Assembly: GCA_963989245.1 (NCBI GenBank)
Contig: OZ022351.1
Location: 12,766,843 to 12,830,842, forward strand
Source: Nansenia antarctica
Lineage: Eukaryota; Chordata; Actinopteri; Argentiniformes; Microstomatidae
DNA: 64,000 nucleotides
Direction: 5' to 3'
Shown: positions 43,374-54,528 of the stretch, piece by piece
Layout of the letters: the number at the start of each line of letters is the position of its first letter
How positions within the stretch are numbered: the first letter of the stretch is position 1
Made by a program: the position numbers and the translations under genes
Notes under the pieces: generated by a model
What the model was told of the DNA's origin: nothing
The model's database searches: none
Seen by the model: the letters and a program-made list of their open reading frames with translations, nothing else

Positions 43374-45030
43374 AATGAATGAATAAATGAATGGTCTTTA
43401 TTGTCATGTATATAGTACAGGTACCATACAACGAAATTTGGGAGGGGGGGCTCCCCTGGTGCTAGGAAAAAAATACTAAAAACAAGAAGGGAAAAAGAGC
43501 TGGTTTACATAAATAAAGGCTACAGTATATACACTATCCACTATACTATACTATACAAATAAAACACTGTGCTGTACTCTATGCTATGCTATAAATATCC
43601 TAACATTTCCTATCTCTGAACCTTATGTACCCGAGGGTTGTCATATTGCACATAGTATTATTGCACATTCATTTAAAGTGTCGCAGTTTGCAGGTTTGAA
43701 ATGTTCACAGTTGTGTTTCAGTATTGTACTTGATTACAATCTAGTAGCTGCCATCAAATTGTCTAGATTGTCTAGGGCCTAGAACCTAGGTCTTTGCTGT
43801 GTTCAGGGCCTGAATGGCCCTGGGGTAGAAGCTGAGCTTCAGTCTATTTGTCCTTGCGGACATGGTCCTGAACCGCCTGCCCGAGGGCAGCCGAACAAAG
43901 TGTTCGTTCCCAGGGTGGGATGGGTCTCTGGAGATCTTGGAGGCCTTCCTGAGGCAGTGTGTGTTGTACAGCTCTTCCAGAGAGGGGAGGGGGGCGCCGA
44001 TGATCTTCTGGGCCGATCTCACGACTCTCTGTAGCGCTTTCCTCTCTGCGGCTGTGCAGCTGGAGAACCACACGCAGATGCAGTAGGTGAGGATGCTCTC
44101 CGCTGTGCAGCGGTAGAAGGTCACAAGCAGCTCCTGTTTGAGGTGGTATTTCCTGAGGACTCTCAGGAAGTAGAGCCGCTGTTGTGCCTTCTTGATGATG
44201 GCTGCTGTGTTGGTCTTCCAGGACAGGTCATCCTGTATGTGCACCCCCAGGAATCGGAGGGTTGAGACTCTCTCCACGCTCCCTCCATCAACGAGCAGGG
44301 GCTGGACCTCAGATTTTTTCCTCCTGAAGTCCACGATGATTTCCTGGGTCTTTGACTGGTTCAGCAGCAGGTTGTTAACCTTGCACAGCTTGCCCAGCTG
44401 CTCCACCTCATCCCTGTACGCCGCCTCGTCCCCCCCCGAGATGCAGCCCACCACGGTGGTGTCGTCTGCAAACTTTACTATGGAGTTGCTGGGGTGGACG
44501 GGGGTGAAGTCGTAGGTGTAGAGGTTGTAGAGGATGGGGCTTAGCACGCAGCCCTGGGGGGACCCAGTGCTGAGTCTGAGGGCTGTGGAGGTGTGGGAGC
44601 CCACCCGCACCCTCTGGGGGCGGTCAGACAGGAAGTCCTTGATCCATGCACAGATAGAGTGTGATAGTCCCAGGTCTAGTAGTTTGGTCACTAGCCTGTC
44701 TGGAAGGATGGTGTTGAAGGCAGAGCTGAAGTCCACAAAGAGCAGTCTCGCGTAGCTGTTCCCCCTCTCCAGGTGGGATAGAGTGGAGTGGAGAGTCGTC
44801 GCGATGGCGTCCTCTGTGGACCTGTGGGCTCTGTAGACGAACTGGTATGGATCCAGGTTGGGCGGGAGGCGTGTGACTATGTGGGCCCGGACTAGTTTCT
44901 CGAAGCACTTCATGATGATTGGTGTGAGTGCCACCGGGCGGTAATCGTTTAGGCAGCTCACCGTGCTTTTCTTCGGGACTGGGATGATAGTTGAGGTTTT
45001 CAGGCAGGGTGGGATGGTGGCCTGGGCAGG
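43374..45030 (-). mobile_element. 5'-truncated LINE with reverse transcriptase
   Basis: The minus strand encodes the C-terminal two-thirds of a non-LTR ORF2. RT motifs are NDYRPVALTPIIMKCFEKLV, LLFVDFSSAFNTI (catalytic Asp), GSPQGCVLSP, FADDTTVVG (catalytic FADD), and the thumb with LRFLGVHIQDDLSW. The frame is open from about 45022 to its stop at 43786. No endonuclease is present because the 5' end is lost at about 45030. The 3' end is an (ATTC)n-type tail at 43374-43393. The CR1/L2/Rex1 group is likely, but the exact clade is unsure. It has landed at the edge of the minisatellite. Confidence 0.88.
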
Positions 45031-46211
45031 TTATTACATAATGCGGTGTTATTACATATAGAAAGTGACTTTTTTATTACATTTGGGGATTTTGTTACAT
45101 AATGTGCAGTTATTACATAATGAGGCTTAACAAGGTCAAGATCAATCTGTCCTGACTCAACAAGTTCAACAAGATGATCCAAAACACATTGGATTTCTAA
45201 TGGGGCTGTCCTCCAGAATTACATATATAATGTCAATGTCTCAGAGTTTGATTTATAATGTCAAAGGCTGGGAATTCAACTAACTCGCTCTTTCTATTGA
45301 TCCCATATGTTGTTCTCAGGCTGTTGCGAAGCAAGTCCATCTTTGCCTTTTCTATTTCATCACACTGCCTGACATGCTTCCCCAATGTCCTTTTAGTATA
45401 TACATTCTCATTGAGGTGTGACTGCATGTCCTCAAAAGAACAGTGTCTGCACTTACTGTAGGCAAAGCCTACACCCTCTTTGAATCCTGCTAGTTAGTTT
45501 GTGCCAGAGTTTCTCCACAGAGAAAGACCATGACACCACATACTGTTTTCTCTGCGTTAATAGTTTCTAGTTTTGTTGAGATTGTTTGATCCTGTCCATG
45601 ACTGTTAGGAATAATCATTGGGAATAAATGTACAGTGATGCTTGAAAGTATGTGAAAGTAGGGGCAATCATAGATTTTCTTGTGTTTTTACCATGAAATC
45701 TTTATTTAATCAGAGCCAGTCTCTTTTATCTGACATAACAGGTTTATATTGACCAATTCCATATGTTGGTTTAGAGGGAATCATGCGTGTAGTAGAAAAC
45801 TAAATTATAAAGAAATTAGTGCAGGTGCAAAAATAAGTGAACCTCTTCAGTCAATAGCTTGTGGCACCTCCATTAGCAGCGATAACTTGGAGTAAACATC
45901 TCATATAGCCACTAATCAGTATCTGTTTTGAGATATTTTTGCCGCCTCTTTACAGAAGTGAGTCAATTGAGTGAGGTTTGAGGGGTGTCTGGCATGAACT
46001 GCCCGCTTCAGATCCTGCCACAGCATCTCAATTGGATTTAAGTCAGAACTTTGACTTGACCAATCCAAAACACAAATCTTCTTTATCGTGAGCCATTCTT
46101 TGGTCGATTTGTTTGAATGCTTTGGGTCCTTGTCTTGTTGAAAGACCCATTTTCAGCCCAGCTTTAGCTGCTTGACTGATGGCTTGAAGTTCTGTTCAAA
46201 AATCTCCTGGT

Positions 46212-47130
46212 TATTGCTAATTGACAGTTCAACCCTGGATTTAAATACTAAACAAAAACGCATCTGGCTGGCCGGCCTTACAGCGGCCAAAAGGCTTATA
46301 GCTTGCAGGTGGAAGTCACCCCATTTCCTGACCACGCAGAGGTGGATCCTTGACTTCATAGACTTAGCCAGCATGGAGCATTGGATTGCTAATAGGCATC
46401 AGGCACTCTCTGATAATGTTTCTTGCTGGGACCAAACCATCACCATTCTGAAGACGCTACTATAGGCTAATCAATTTGCTCCTTCCATGGGGTCCTGTGG
46501 GGTGGGGGTGGGTGGCGGGGGGGTTGTGATTGGGCGGGTGGGTGGAAGGTATCTGGTGGGAGGGACATTTGTGGGAGGAGGGGTAGGTGGGGAACTATTG
46601 GGGTAAAGGGAGATTGGGAAGGGGAGGGGGGGGGGGTGAAAGGTTTATGCGAATGTTGTATTAGTACTGGTAAACCGTATTTTTGTTATTCTATTTTCTC
46701 CTTTTTTTTTTTTTTTTTTTTTTTTTCGGGCATAAGGCCCTTACCTCCACCCCCCCAGAATGGGGGACCATAGTACTTTTATTTATTTATTTTGATATAT
46801 TTAAGATGAAGGGTGGGGAGAGGGGGGGGGAGACCAGGGTCGGGATGGGGAGGGATGGAAGTGGGAGGGATGGGGGGGGGTGTGGTGGGGGGAAGGAGGG
46901 AAGGGGGTTCAAGGGGAGAGTGGGGGTGGGGGGATAATGGGGAGATCAGTGTGGGAGGGAAAGGGGAGGATGGAAAGGGGGACTACACTTATACAAGACA
47001 AACAATCAACCAACAGACTGACAGACAAGACAACAAGACAGACATGTTCTCCTTTGTTTATTTGTATGTTACCACTCCCCTTGTTTTACTCCCTGAAATA
47101 AAATAAAAATATATATCACAAAAAAAAAAA
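46212..47130 (+). mobile_element. 5'-truncated L1-type LINE
   Basis: It carries the last part of ORF2 (WLAGLTAAKRLIACRWKSP, typical of fish L1 C-termini), a G-rich 3' UTR with long G runs and an A-tail. A target duplication (AAATCTCCTGGT, 46200-46211 and 47131-47142) shows insertion into the Tc1 element. Confidence 0.9.
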
Positions 47131-47502
47131 AAATCTCCTGGTATACCTCAAAATTCATGGATCCCTTAATGATGTGGAGTAGTCCAGGTCCAGAGGAGGA
47201 AAAGTAGCCCCAGATCATGACATTCCCACCACCATGCTTGACTGTTGGGATAAGGTTCTTTTGGTGGTAGACAGTGTTGGTTCTTTTGACGAACATAGTG
47301 GATTTGATTGTGACCAAAAAAGGCAATTTTGGACTCATCTGTCCAGTAAATGGACTTCCAGAAACCTTCAGGTATGTTCAGATGGTCTCTGGCAAAGTTA
47401 AGAAGGATTATTTTTTGACAGCAGAGGCTTCTTCCTAGCAACCCTCCCACGAATAGCTTTTTTGTTGTTGTTTGTTTGTGGGGCAGTCCCACTCATATTT
47501 TT

Positions 47503-47650
47503 CATTTTATTGGACAGGTACAGTGAAGACAGACAGGAAAGTAAGGAGAAGAAGGCATGTCAGCAGGGCACGGGCCGGATTCGAACCCATGCCGACATGG
47601 GCATGTGTGCACTGTAGACCGCGGTGCTAGACCACTGGACCACCCCAGGC
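47503..47650 (-). mobile_element. tRNA-derived SINE (family 2), copy 2
   Basis: On the minus strand it matches 30066-30262: GGGGTGGTCCAGTGGTCTAG head, box B GGGTTCGAATCC, the 'gccctgctgacatgcct' body and AATAAAATGAAAA end. Inserted in the Tc1 element. Confidence 0.85.
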
Positions 47651-48329
47651 CACACGAATACCATTTTGATTCAGTGTTGTTCTTATTGTTAAAGGATGCA
47701 ACAGTTACCTGAGATGCAGCAAGGGAGGTCTGCAAATCTCTAAATATTGTGTCTGGCTTGGTTTATACCTGAATGGTTATTTTTCTTGTGGCTCTTGCTG
47801 ATATTTTGGAAGGGTGTCCAATGTGGACTGATGGAGTTCAAATGTTATATAGCCTTCCGCAGACTGATGTGCTGATGTGCTCTCACTAACCTCTTCCTGA
47901 TGTCCTCTGAGATCTCCTTTCCTCTCGGCATGGTGTGTTTTGCATTTACCTGTATGGATAACACAACACTGACCAGGTTTCTTATCTCTATTTATCAGAG
48001 TCACACCCGAACTCTTTCTTAAAGATCTGTCCTTCAACTGGTTCATTTGGTACCCAATTGTTTACCCTCCTGATTCTACGTACCTACTTGATTTAACCAA
48101 GGCAACTTGAGGTTCACTTATTTTTGCACCAGCATTAATTTCTTTATAATTGAGTTTTTCTACTACACGCGTGATTCCCTCTAAACCAACATATGGAATT
48201 GTTAAATGTAAACCTGTTATGTCAGATAAAAAAGACTGGTTCTGATTAAATAAAGATTTCATGGTAAAAAAAGAAAAAAAAAGAAACACGATTGCACAAG
48301 GGGTTCACATACTTTCAAGCATCACTGTA

Positions 48330-50636
48330 TGCGTTACGTTTGACCCGTCATCTGTCCTTTGGATGAAAGCGTTTGCGCAATGTCAACAATTTAAAATGTA
48401 AAGATTGACAATAAAACAGTGAATTCCATTTGGTCGTTATCTGTTCCTAATATGTGAAGAGATGAAAAGGATAAGATGTTTGAAAAAAGAAATTCTGACT
48501 TTGACAATGCAGTTTTGTACTTGTCAGAGTTGATCAAACAGTTTAATCAGAAGGATCATGAGAACTATTTCATGTACAAACGCTGGTCCTACCTGACACT
48601 CAATTGGCATATTATGTAACATGTTATTAGGATTGTTCAAGGGCCACAGTTTTGGCACCATTTTCTTCTGTACAGTACAATAAGTAGAGAAGAAGTAGAA
48701 TACTTCAATAAAAACATACTAAGTAAGTAAAAGTAACATTGTTTAATTCTTGTGACATGTTATTTTTCTGTGCTTTCACTGTATATCCTTGATTATATTG
48801 AATATGACTTCTAAATACCTCAATGAGTGTAGAATAACTGTCTTACCTTATTATAAGAAGAACAAATACATATTACTCAGCTGTTTATTTTGTTAGTTGT
48901 AGGAGACTTTGTATACAAAATGATATGACACTTTGTTTATGATGCTGCATGCACTGTGTTAGGCTTTTTTCTGTGTACTTGTGTTATTAACTAACTCAGC
49001 ATGGGCATGGTAGCTTACGCCTTATGAGAGCCAGAATAGAGCATAGGGAAATATCTTGTGTTTCTGTAGCGTGAGAAAGCAGATATATACAAGTACACTC
49101 CCTTGGCAGTACTAGTCTGTCACAGCATGGGTATGGAACAGACTTAAAACGTATAAAACCACAACAGAAGAGAGAGGAGGAATGTTTGTTTTTCAGTTCC
49201 TTGAATATTTTATTTAGTTATTTCATGATAAATTATAGAATCACTAAATCTAACTACAATTACTTCTGAAGCTCGCTGTAAACATGACAAGCACATTGCA
49301 ATCAATTAAATGTTTCTAAAAGTGAGTTGTTAGGCTTCCTGTCATACTATCCCATGTCTTGAGGTGAATACGGGCAAAATGTATGTAAATATGTAAAAAA
49401 AAAACTGTAACTGAAAAAGTCTTTGTAATGAGGAGGTACCGTATCATCTCATTCTTTGAGAGATTTTCATATACCCTTTTAGAGATATCAAAACATCCTA
49501 GTAGAGGGGATGAGGAGGAGGGTTCCCGATGAGGAGTGAATCAAAAACCCATAGTAGAGTAGGGATTCCTATTACATTGTATTGAGTGTATCAACATATC
49601 ATTAAGAGTGTTTGGAAACCTCAGATGGAAGAGTGCCTTGGAGCTCCCAAAAAACACCAACGTGTGGGTGCTCAACCTCCTCTCCATTCAAGCTCTGATT
49701 CTCTGAGAGGTGCTTGTTATGTTTCAAAGCATCTCATCATTTAGAGTTTCATACAGTACATTCTAAAACTTCCCACAAATGACACGTTATTGGTCCTCAT
49801 ATTGGCAACCAATCAAAATGCTCAGACTTTTCTTTTGAAACATGGAACCACGTTTCAACATTGATGAGAGTCACAACACAAGCTCGCTAGTCAGGCCAAA
49901 ATACTGGTACTAATACAGCTAATACAACGCAATGGATTCGGTGAGAAATCCCCACTGCTACCTAGTTAACCATAACACTACTTTACATTGTTAGCAGGCT
50001 CACAAAACAAGCTGTGTTAGTTGACTAGCGATATGTCATTGATTTAATTTTCAACCACGCGTAAATGTATTTTTCCGAAAGAAAAGTCAGATCATTACAT
50101 CGGATCCCGATATGAGGACCAAAGCATTAGAACGTGTCACAAATGTGTTTCAGTATGTATGGTCTCCAAACACCATCAGAAAAAGCATATTTTGAACGCT
50201 TTCAATTGTGGCAGCTCAGTTTTTGGGTTTCACAACACTTTCTTTTAACAGTGTTTGATGAATATCATAAATGATACACATCTGTAGGAGCAGAGGCGCT
50301 GTCTACAAGTATTATTGACGAAAGTCTTTGCTGCCTGTTATTATTATTTACTGAGAATACCACCAGCAACCAGAGTGAGTGTGCTGCGCCGTGCTGTGCA
50401 AGAAATAAACGGGCGACACCCAACTATTCCTCTCTGCCGACCTCCCTCTGTGCCTCGAATCTACTTCAGTCATTATTTGCATGATCAAAGCGATGTGAAG
50501 CAATAAAAGCAGACATTTGATATTTGGAACACTGTTGTGAGTAACTCAATGCACATTTGTAATAAGGCAGGAGAAAAAAATAATATTTGTTGGAAAGTTC
50601 TGTTTTACTTTACTGCACACTTTATTAGGAACACCT
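48330..50636. other. Intergenic, nothing recognised
   Basis: AT-rich sequence with no convincing exon or element. A 63-codon frame at 50315 has no recognisable similarity and no splice support that I can judge. Confidence 0.4.
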
Positions 50637-50985
50637 GTAGCCTACATCTTCTCATTCAGTCAGGTGCTATGGTATAATGGTGTGGAGAATATTTTTCTTG
50701 GCACACTCTGGTCCTGTTAATACCAATCAATTATCGCTTGAATGCCACAGCCTATTTGAGTATTGTTGCTGACCATGTGCACCCCTTCATGGCCACAATT
50801 TACCCATCTTCTAATGGTTACTTCCACTAATGCACAATGTCACAAAGCAAAAGTCGTCTCAAACTGGTTTCATGAACATGACAATGAGTTCAGTGGCCTT
50901 CCCAGTCACTGGATCTGAATCCAATAGAACACCTTTGGTCAGCGCCAGATTACGGTAAATGGATAGATCACATTAGGCAGATTGT
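50637..50985 (+). mobile_element. Tc1/mariner fragment
   Basis: Begins TTATTAGGAACACCTGTAG and continues with TGGTATAATGGTGTGGAGAA and CATGAACATGACAATGAGTT, matching a fish Tc1 family whose transposase C-terminal half reads across here with several breaks. A related piece is at about 57660-57850. Confidence 0.7.
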
Positions 50986-51427
50986 ATTATTAAGGTAGAT
51001 AGCGCCTTTGTTAGTTAGCGATCTGAAATAAATAAAGTGTTTGTTTATTTAGACATTCCTTTATTAGCCCACTAAGCTAGCAGATACGAGTGCACAGTTT
51101 CATATAGTGTTATCACGTGTTCGTTGCACTGTACTGCAGAATTACATTTTTTATTGTGATTTATAAAGCAAAACCGGCATGGAGCGTGCACACTGTTAAT
51201 CCTATGCACAGTTTTATAAACAGCCCCAGATCTGGCCCACAATTGTCTGCTGACTGGGAGGTATGTACCAGGGCCACATTCCTCATACCCAAGCTGGCCC
51301 AAAGCAAGTTGTTAACTCTGAACTATGGCTGGCCCCCACATTCTGATCAGATCTGGCCCATATAATACTTAACGCATTTCTGCGTTATACTGCGTATTCT
51401 GCGTTATACTGTTTCTGGCATGGAGCG
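50986..51427. other. Intergenic, nothing recognised
   Basis: No gene. A TCTGGCCCACAATTGT segment (51233) recurs near 52217 just beyond the following hAT element, so this may be an older repeat. Confidence 0.35.
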
Positions 51428-51434
51428 ATATGTA

Positions 51435-52191
51435 GAGGCTCCTCCATAGAGGTGGAGGAGGCCTGGCCTCCCCAATAATTTGAGAGAAGAGAGAGAGATT
51501 TAAAAAAGCAATAATTATATTTTTTTATCAGACACACAACATACAATTCAGAACAATACTTCATCCATTTCTAATATTTATCCTGCAGAACAGCACTCAT
51601 ACACGCGTGTGGCGGAAAAAGGTACTACACGGAGGCCAGGCCTCCTGTCGGAAAGTGGTTTCTCATAGAAGTCAATGTAATGCAATTTTTTTCATGGCAA
51701 TATGTGATTGGCCAAATCACTGAAAATGGGTGGGCACAGGAGGCCTGGCCTCCGTGTAGTACCCTTTTCCGCCACACGCGTATGAGTGCTGTTCTGCAGG
51801 ATAAATATTAGAAATGGATGAAGTATTGTTCTGAATTGTATGTTGTGTGTCTGATTGACATAGTGTTTGAGTGCTTTTGACATGTCATTGATTGTATGTA
51901 GTATGTTGTGGTGAATGTTGTGAGCCTGAGCAGAAGGGACAATAGCTGCTGCAGGCGGACCAGAGATTCATGCCAATTGTTTTGTTTATTTGATGACCCA
52001 TTGTGCAGGCAATAAAAGCTGCTTCATCCACCATCCTGAGAGTGTCCCAATCCCTTCAGTACCGCCAAACACAAATTAATAATTTTTAACAAAGACAGAT
52101 AAGAAGAACAGGGAACATTCCATCGCGAGTGAAGCGAGCAAGCGGAAAAAAAATTGGCCTCCTCAATTCTGGAAGTCACCAGCCTCCACTG
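51435..52191 (-). mobile_element. hAT element, inverted copy of 34177-35446
   Basis: The same ends and inner palindrome as 34177-35446 but on the opposite strand and without the SINE. Flanks ATATGTA (51428-51434) and ATATGTAC (52192-52199) fit a target duplication if the terminal CAGTG of the left end has been lost. Confidence 0.85.
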
Positions 52192-52199
52192 ATATGTAC

Positions 52200-53375
52200 A
52201 GTATATCAGAAGACCAGATCTGGCCCACAATTGTATGGTGTCTGGGAGGCTATCAAAAGTTAGATATTTGTATAAATCATACCCTCTCATGTGATGCAAA
52301 TGTAAAATTATGTTACAATCGCCCCCGACCCTAACAGCTAGACCCTGTTTACAGACAGCCTTAGGCTTTTTTCCACTCCGCCTAAGCCTTCTAGGAGAAG
52401 TCATGCAAGAAAGACACTGTAAAAGCAGTTAAACATTGTCCATGCATTTATTGCTGCAATCCGGTCATCCCAGCAGCAGGTACTTTACTTAACATCATTT
52501 ATGGCAATATCATTGCAACGTTTTCAATGAATGGTACATTAATACTGTCTTACATTTGTAATAACAAACAGAAGACCTTTGGTTATTGGATGTTTTATTA
52601 TGAGACATTTTAAGCAAGCCACTTACTGTAGTTACAAACAATGTTTATGAACTTGCACCTCTTCAAAGTAACACTTCTGCGTAGTATGTACAATTGTATT
52701 TGATGATATCAATGACGTTAAATGTCACAAGATGCCGATATGACCCACACTTTCTAGTAAATCAGTAAAAGGAGGCATGGTTTATGTCAACAAACTTTGA
52801 TGCATCTTATATTTTTCATCAACAATTTGAAGATCAACGATTACTTACTATCTTTTCGAAAGCATAACTGTACAAAAATGTGCATGCACAGGTGCACTGA
52901 AAATAAATACTATTCATTTATTACACCATTCAATGAATAAAGCATTTGTTCTGTGGAGTGTAGCTGAGTATGATCAATATGACCAAAAGGAGCAATTATG
53001 TACTAATGGTTTGTGCAAAGTTTGTGCTAAGCATCTCTTTTTGTAAAACAAGAAGCGTCTGCAAAACAGTCTTTTGCTGCTCACTTGCTTACATTCAGTT
53101 GGCATTATCCTTTTTGAACGTATGAACAATACCGAGCACTGTGGGAAGAAAGTAGATTGAAAGTACAGAAGGACAGTGTGTATTGTAGTCGACAAATATT
53201 CTGTTCATCCCATACAAAAGTAATAATGGAAGTAGGTGGGCTACTTCCAGGCAGTGATTGACCGTGTCAAAATGTTTTTTATGATGAGCTGTGTTTGCAT
53301 TGCTAAGAGAACCTAACAGGCTTCTGGCAGTGGTGGCCCCAGTGTTCGTATACAGTATCTATGGGTAGAGTTTCA
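52200..53375. other. Intergenic, nothing recognised
   Basis: AT-rich, no coding evidence, no element ends found. Confidence 0.35.
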
Positions 53376-54475
53376 CAGTGGTGGGCTGTCAGGGCCAGAA
53401 AGGCCTTGTATTGGTTGCATCTTGGTTGCACTGCTTCCAGCCATTTGGAGGGCTGGCCTTTAGCTTTTATCCAATAATTTAATTTAATTTCAGCCATAAT
53501 GTGTTGCCAGGGTACCAAGAAATCTGCCCGCCTGCAGATTCAACAGTGGCGCGAGTACAGATTGTAATTTAAAGTGAACGAGAAAATAACTGTGGCGTAC
53601 CGTAGTCAGATCTCGAGTTGGCGAGCAAATTATGGCGGAGCAGCTGATCAGCACCTGCACGTCTTTTGATTGGATACACACTATTGAGAGGCAGAGCTAG
53701 CAAACTGAACTTGATCGAGCTAATGTTGTTCTACAAGCAGCCACAATGGCTGAAGGAGGAGAAGAGGTAGATTTGGTGGCAGATATTATAACAATGCCAT
53801 TTTCAAGAAGAACCTTCCAAAAGCTAGACATAATCAGAAGAGAACGGCCAACCCCGACGTTAGCGATGCTATCCATGTAGAAAATGACTTATTGGTGGAA
53901 CTGATCAACTGTACAACAGAGTCATTGAAGTCTTGTTGAGGAAAGAAAGGAGGATGGATTTTGTGTTCAAATAATCAGTTGTTTTGGTGAGTACAAAGCA
54001 TTTTATTTTTTCTGCAAGAGATGTAGATATACGGAGCGACCCTGGGGTTCGTAGATATGTGTGTGGTGTTGCGCACTGGCTCAGCTGTGTGAGTAAGTGG
54101 GGCTTCAATGCGATCTTTTAATCACTTCCCGGGGTGCTATATATTGTAATATTGTACTTGTTAAAAGGCATGACACTTGTGTGGTAGTAAAACAAACTTG
54201 TGATCTATTTATTCCGTTCTCCTCTCCGTGTCTCACTCTAATACTCTGCTCCGATATGCTACCTAACTTCCGTGCCCTCTTAAAGGGGTATACCCCTATA
54301 TCAGATATGAACATCACAGCAACGCCCGGTTATACTGCGTTTCTGTCTAAATGTATAGTTTCTAGAGCCATGGCGTGTCATAATGATGGTATTAAGAGGT
54401 GGAATAGCCTAATTCAGGTAGGACTGTGTAGGACATCACTGAAGGCCTAGGTGTGAAATGCACCGCCCGCCACTG
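53376..54475 (+). mobile_element. hAT element, largely non-coding
   Basis: Ends are CAGTGGTGGGCTGTC and (inverted) CAGTGGCGGGCGGTGC, with a perfect 8-bp duplication GAGTTTCA (53368-53375 and 54476-54483). A transposase N-terminus remains at about 53745-53840 (MAEGGEEVDLVADIITMPFS, then a stop). It ends 53 bp from the agrp2 stop codon, so it lies in or next to that gene's 3' UTR. Confidence 0.92.
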
Positions 54476-54528
54476 GAGTTTCATATGTGTATTTGTGTGT
54501 GTTTGTATGTGTTAGCTTTTTCCCCCCT

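Larger units (their letters stand above)
45631..48329 (-). mobile_element. Tc1-like element, interrupted
   Basis: Long inverted ends begin TACAGTGATGCTTGAAAGTA and lie at a TA site. The minus strand retains scraps of transposase: HAERKGDLRGHQEEV near 47920 (frame-shifted version of the usual N-terminus), and SIYWTDESKIAFFG near 47330, which holds the first catalytic Asp. An L1 (46212-47130) and a SINE (47503-47650) are inserted. Dead. Confidence 0.88.
45031..48627 (-). mobile_element. Possible TIR element split by a Tc1 insertion
   Basis: TTATTACATAATG motifs recur at the left (45031-45125), and a loosely inverted ATTATGTAACATGTTATTA lies at the right (about 48608-48627). Between left edge and Tc1, on the minus strand at about 45233-45480, a short frame holds CRHCSFEDMQSHL and KHVRQCDEIEKAKMDLL, a possible zinc-binding protein remnant of unknown family. 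Weak evidence for one element. Confidence 0.3.

Noticed and set aside
46813..47106. Glycine/arginine-rich frames
   Set aside because: They arise from the G-rich 3' UTR of the inserted L1.
47069..47492. Two overlapping minus-strand frames as a possible intact Tc1 transposase
   Set aside because: The recognisable motifs fall in different frames and the N-terminal part is separated by a SINE, so only a relic remains.
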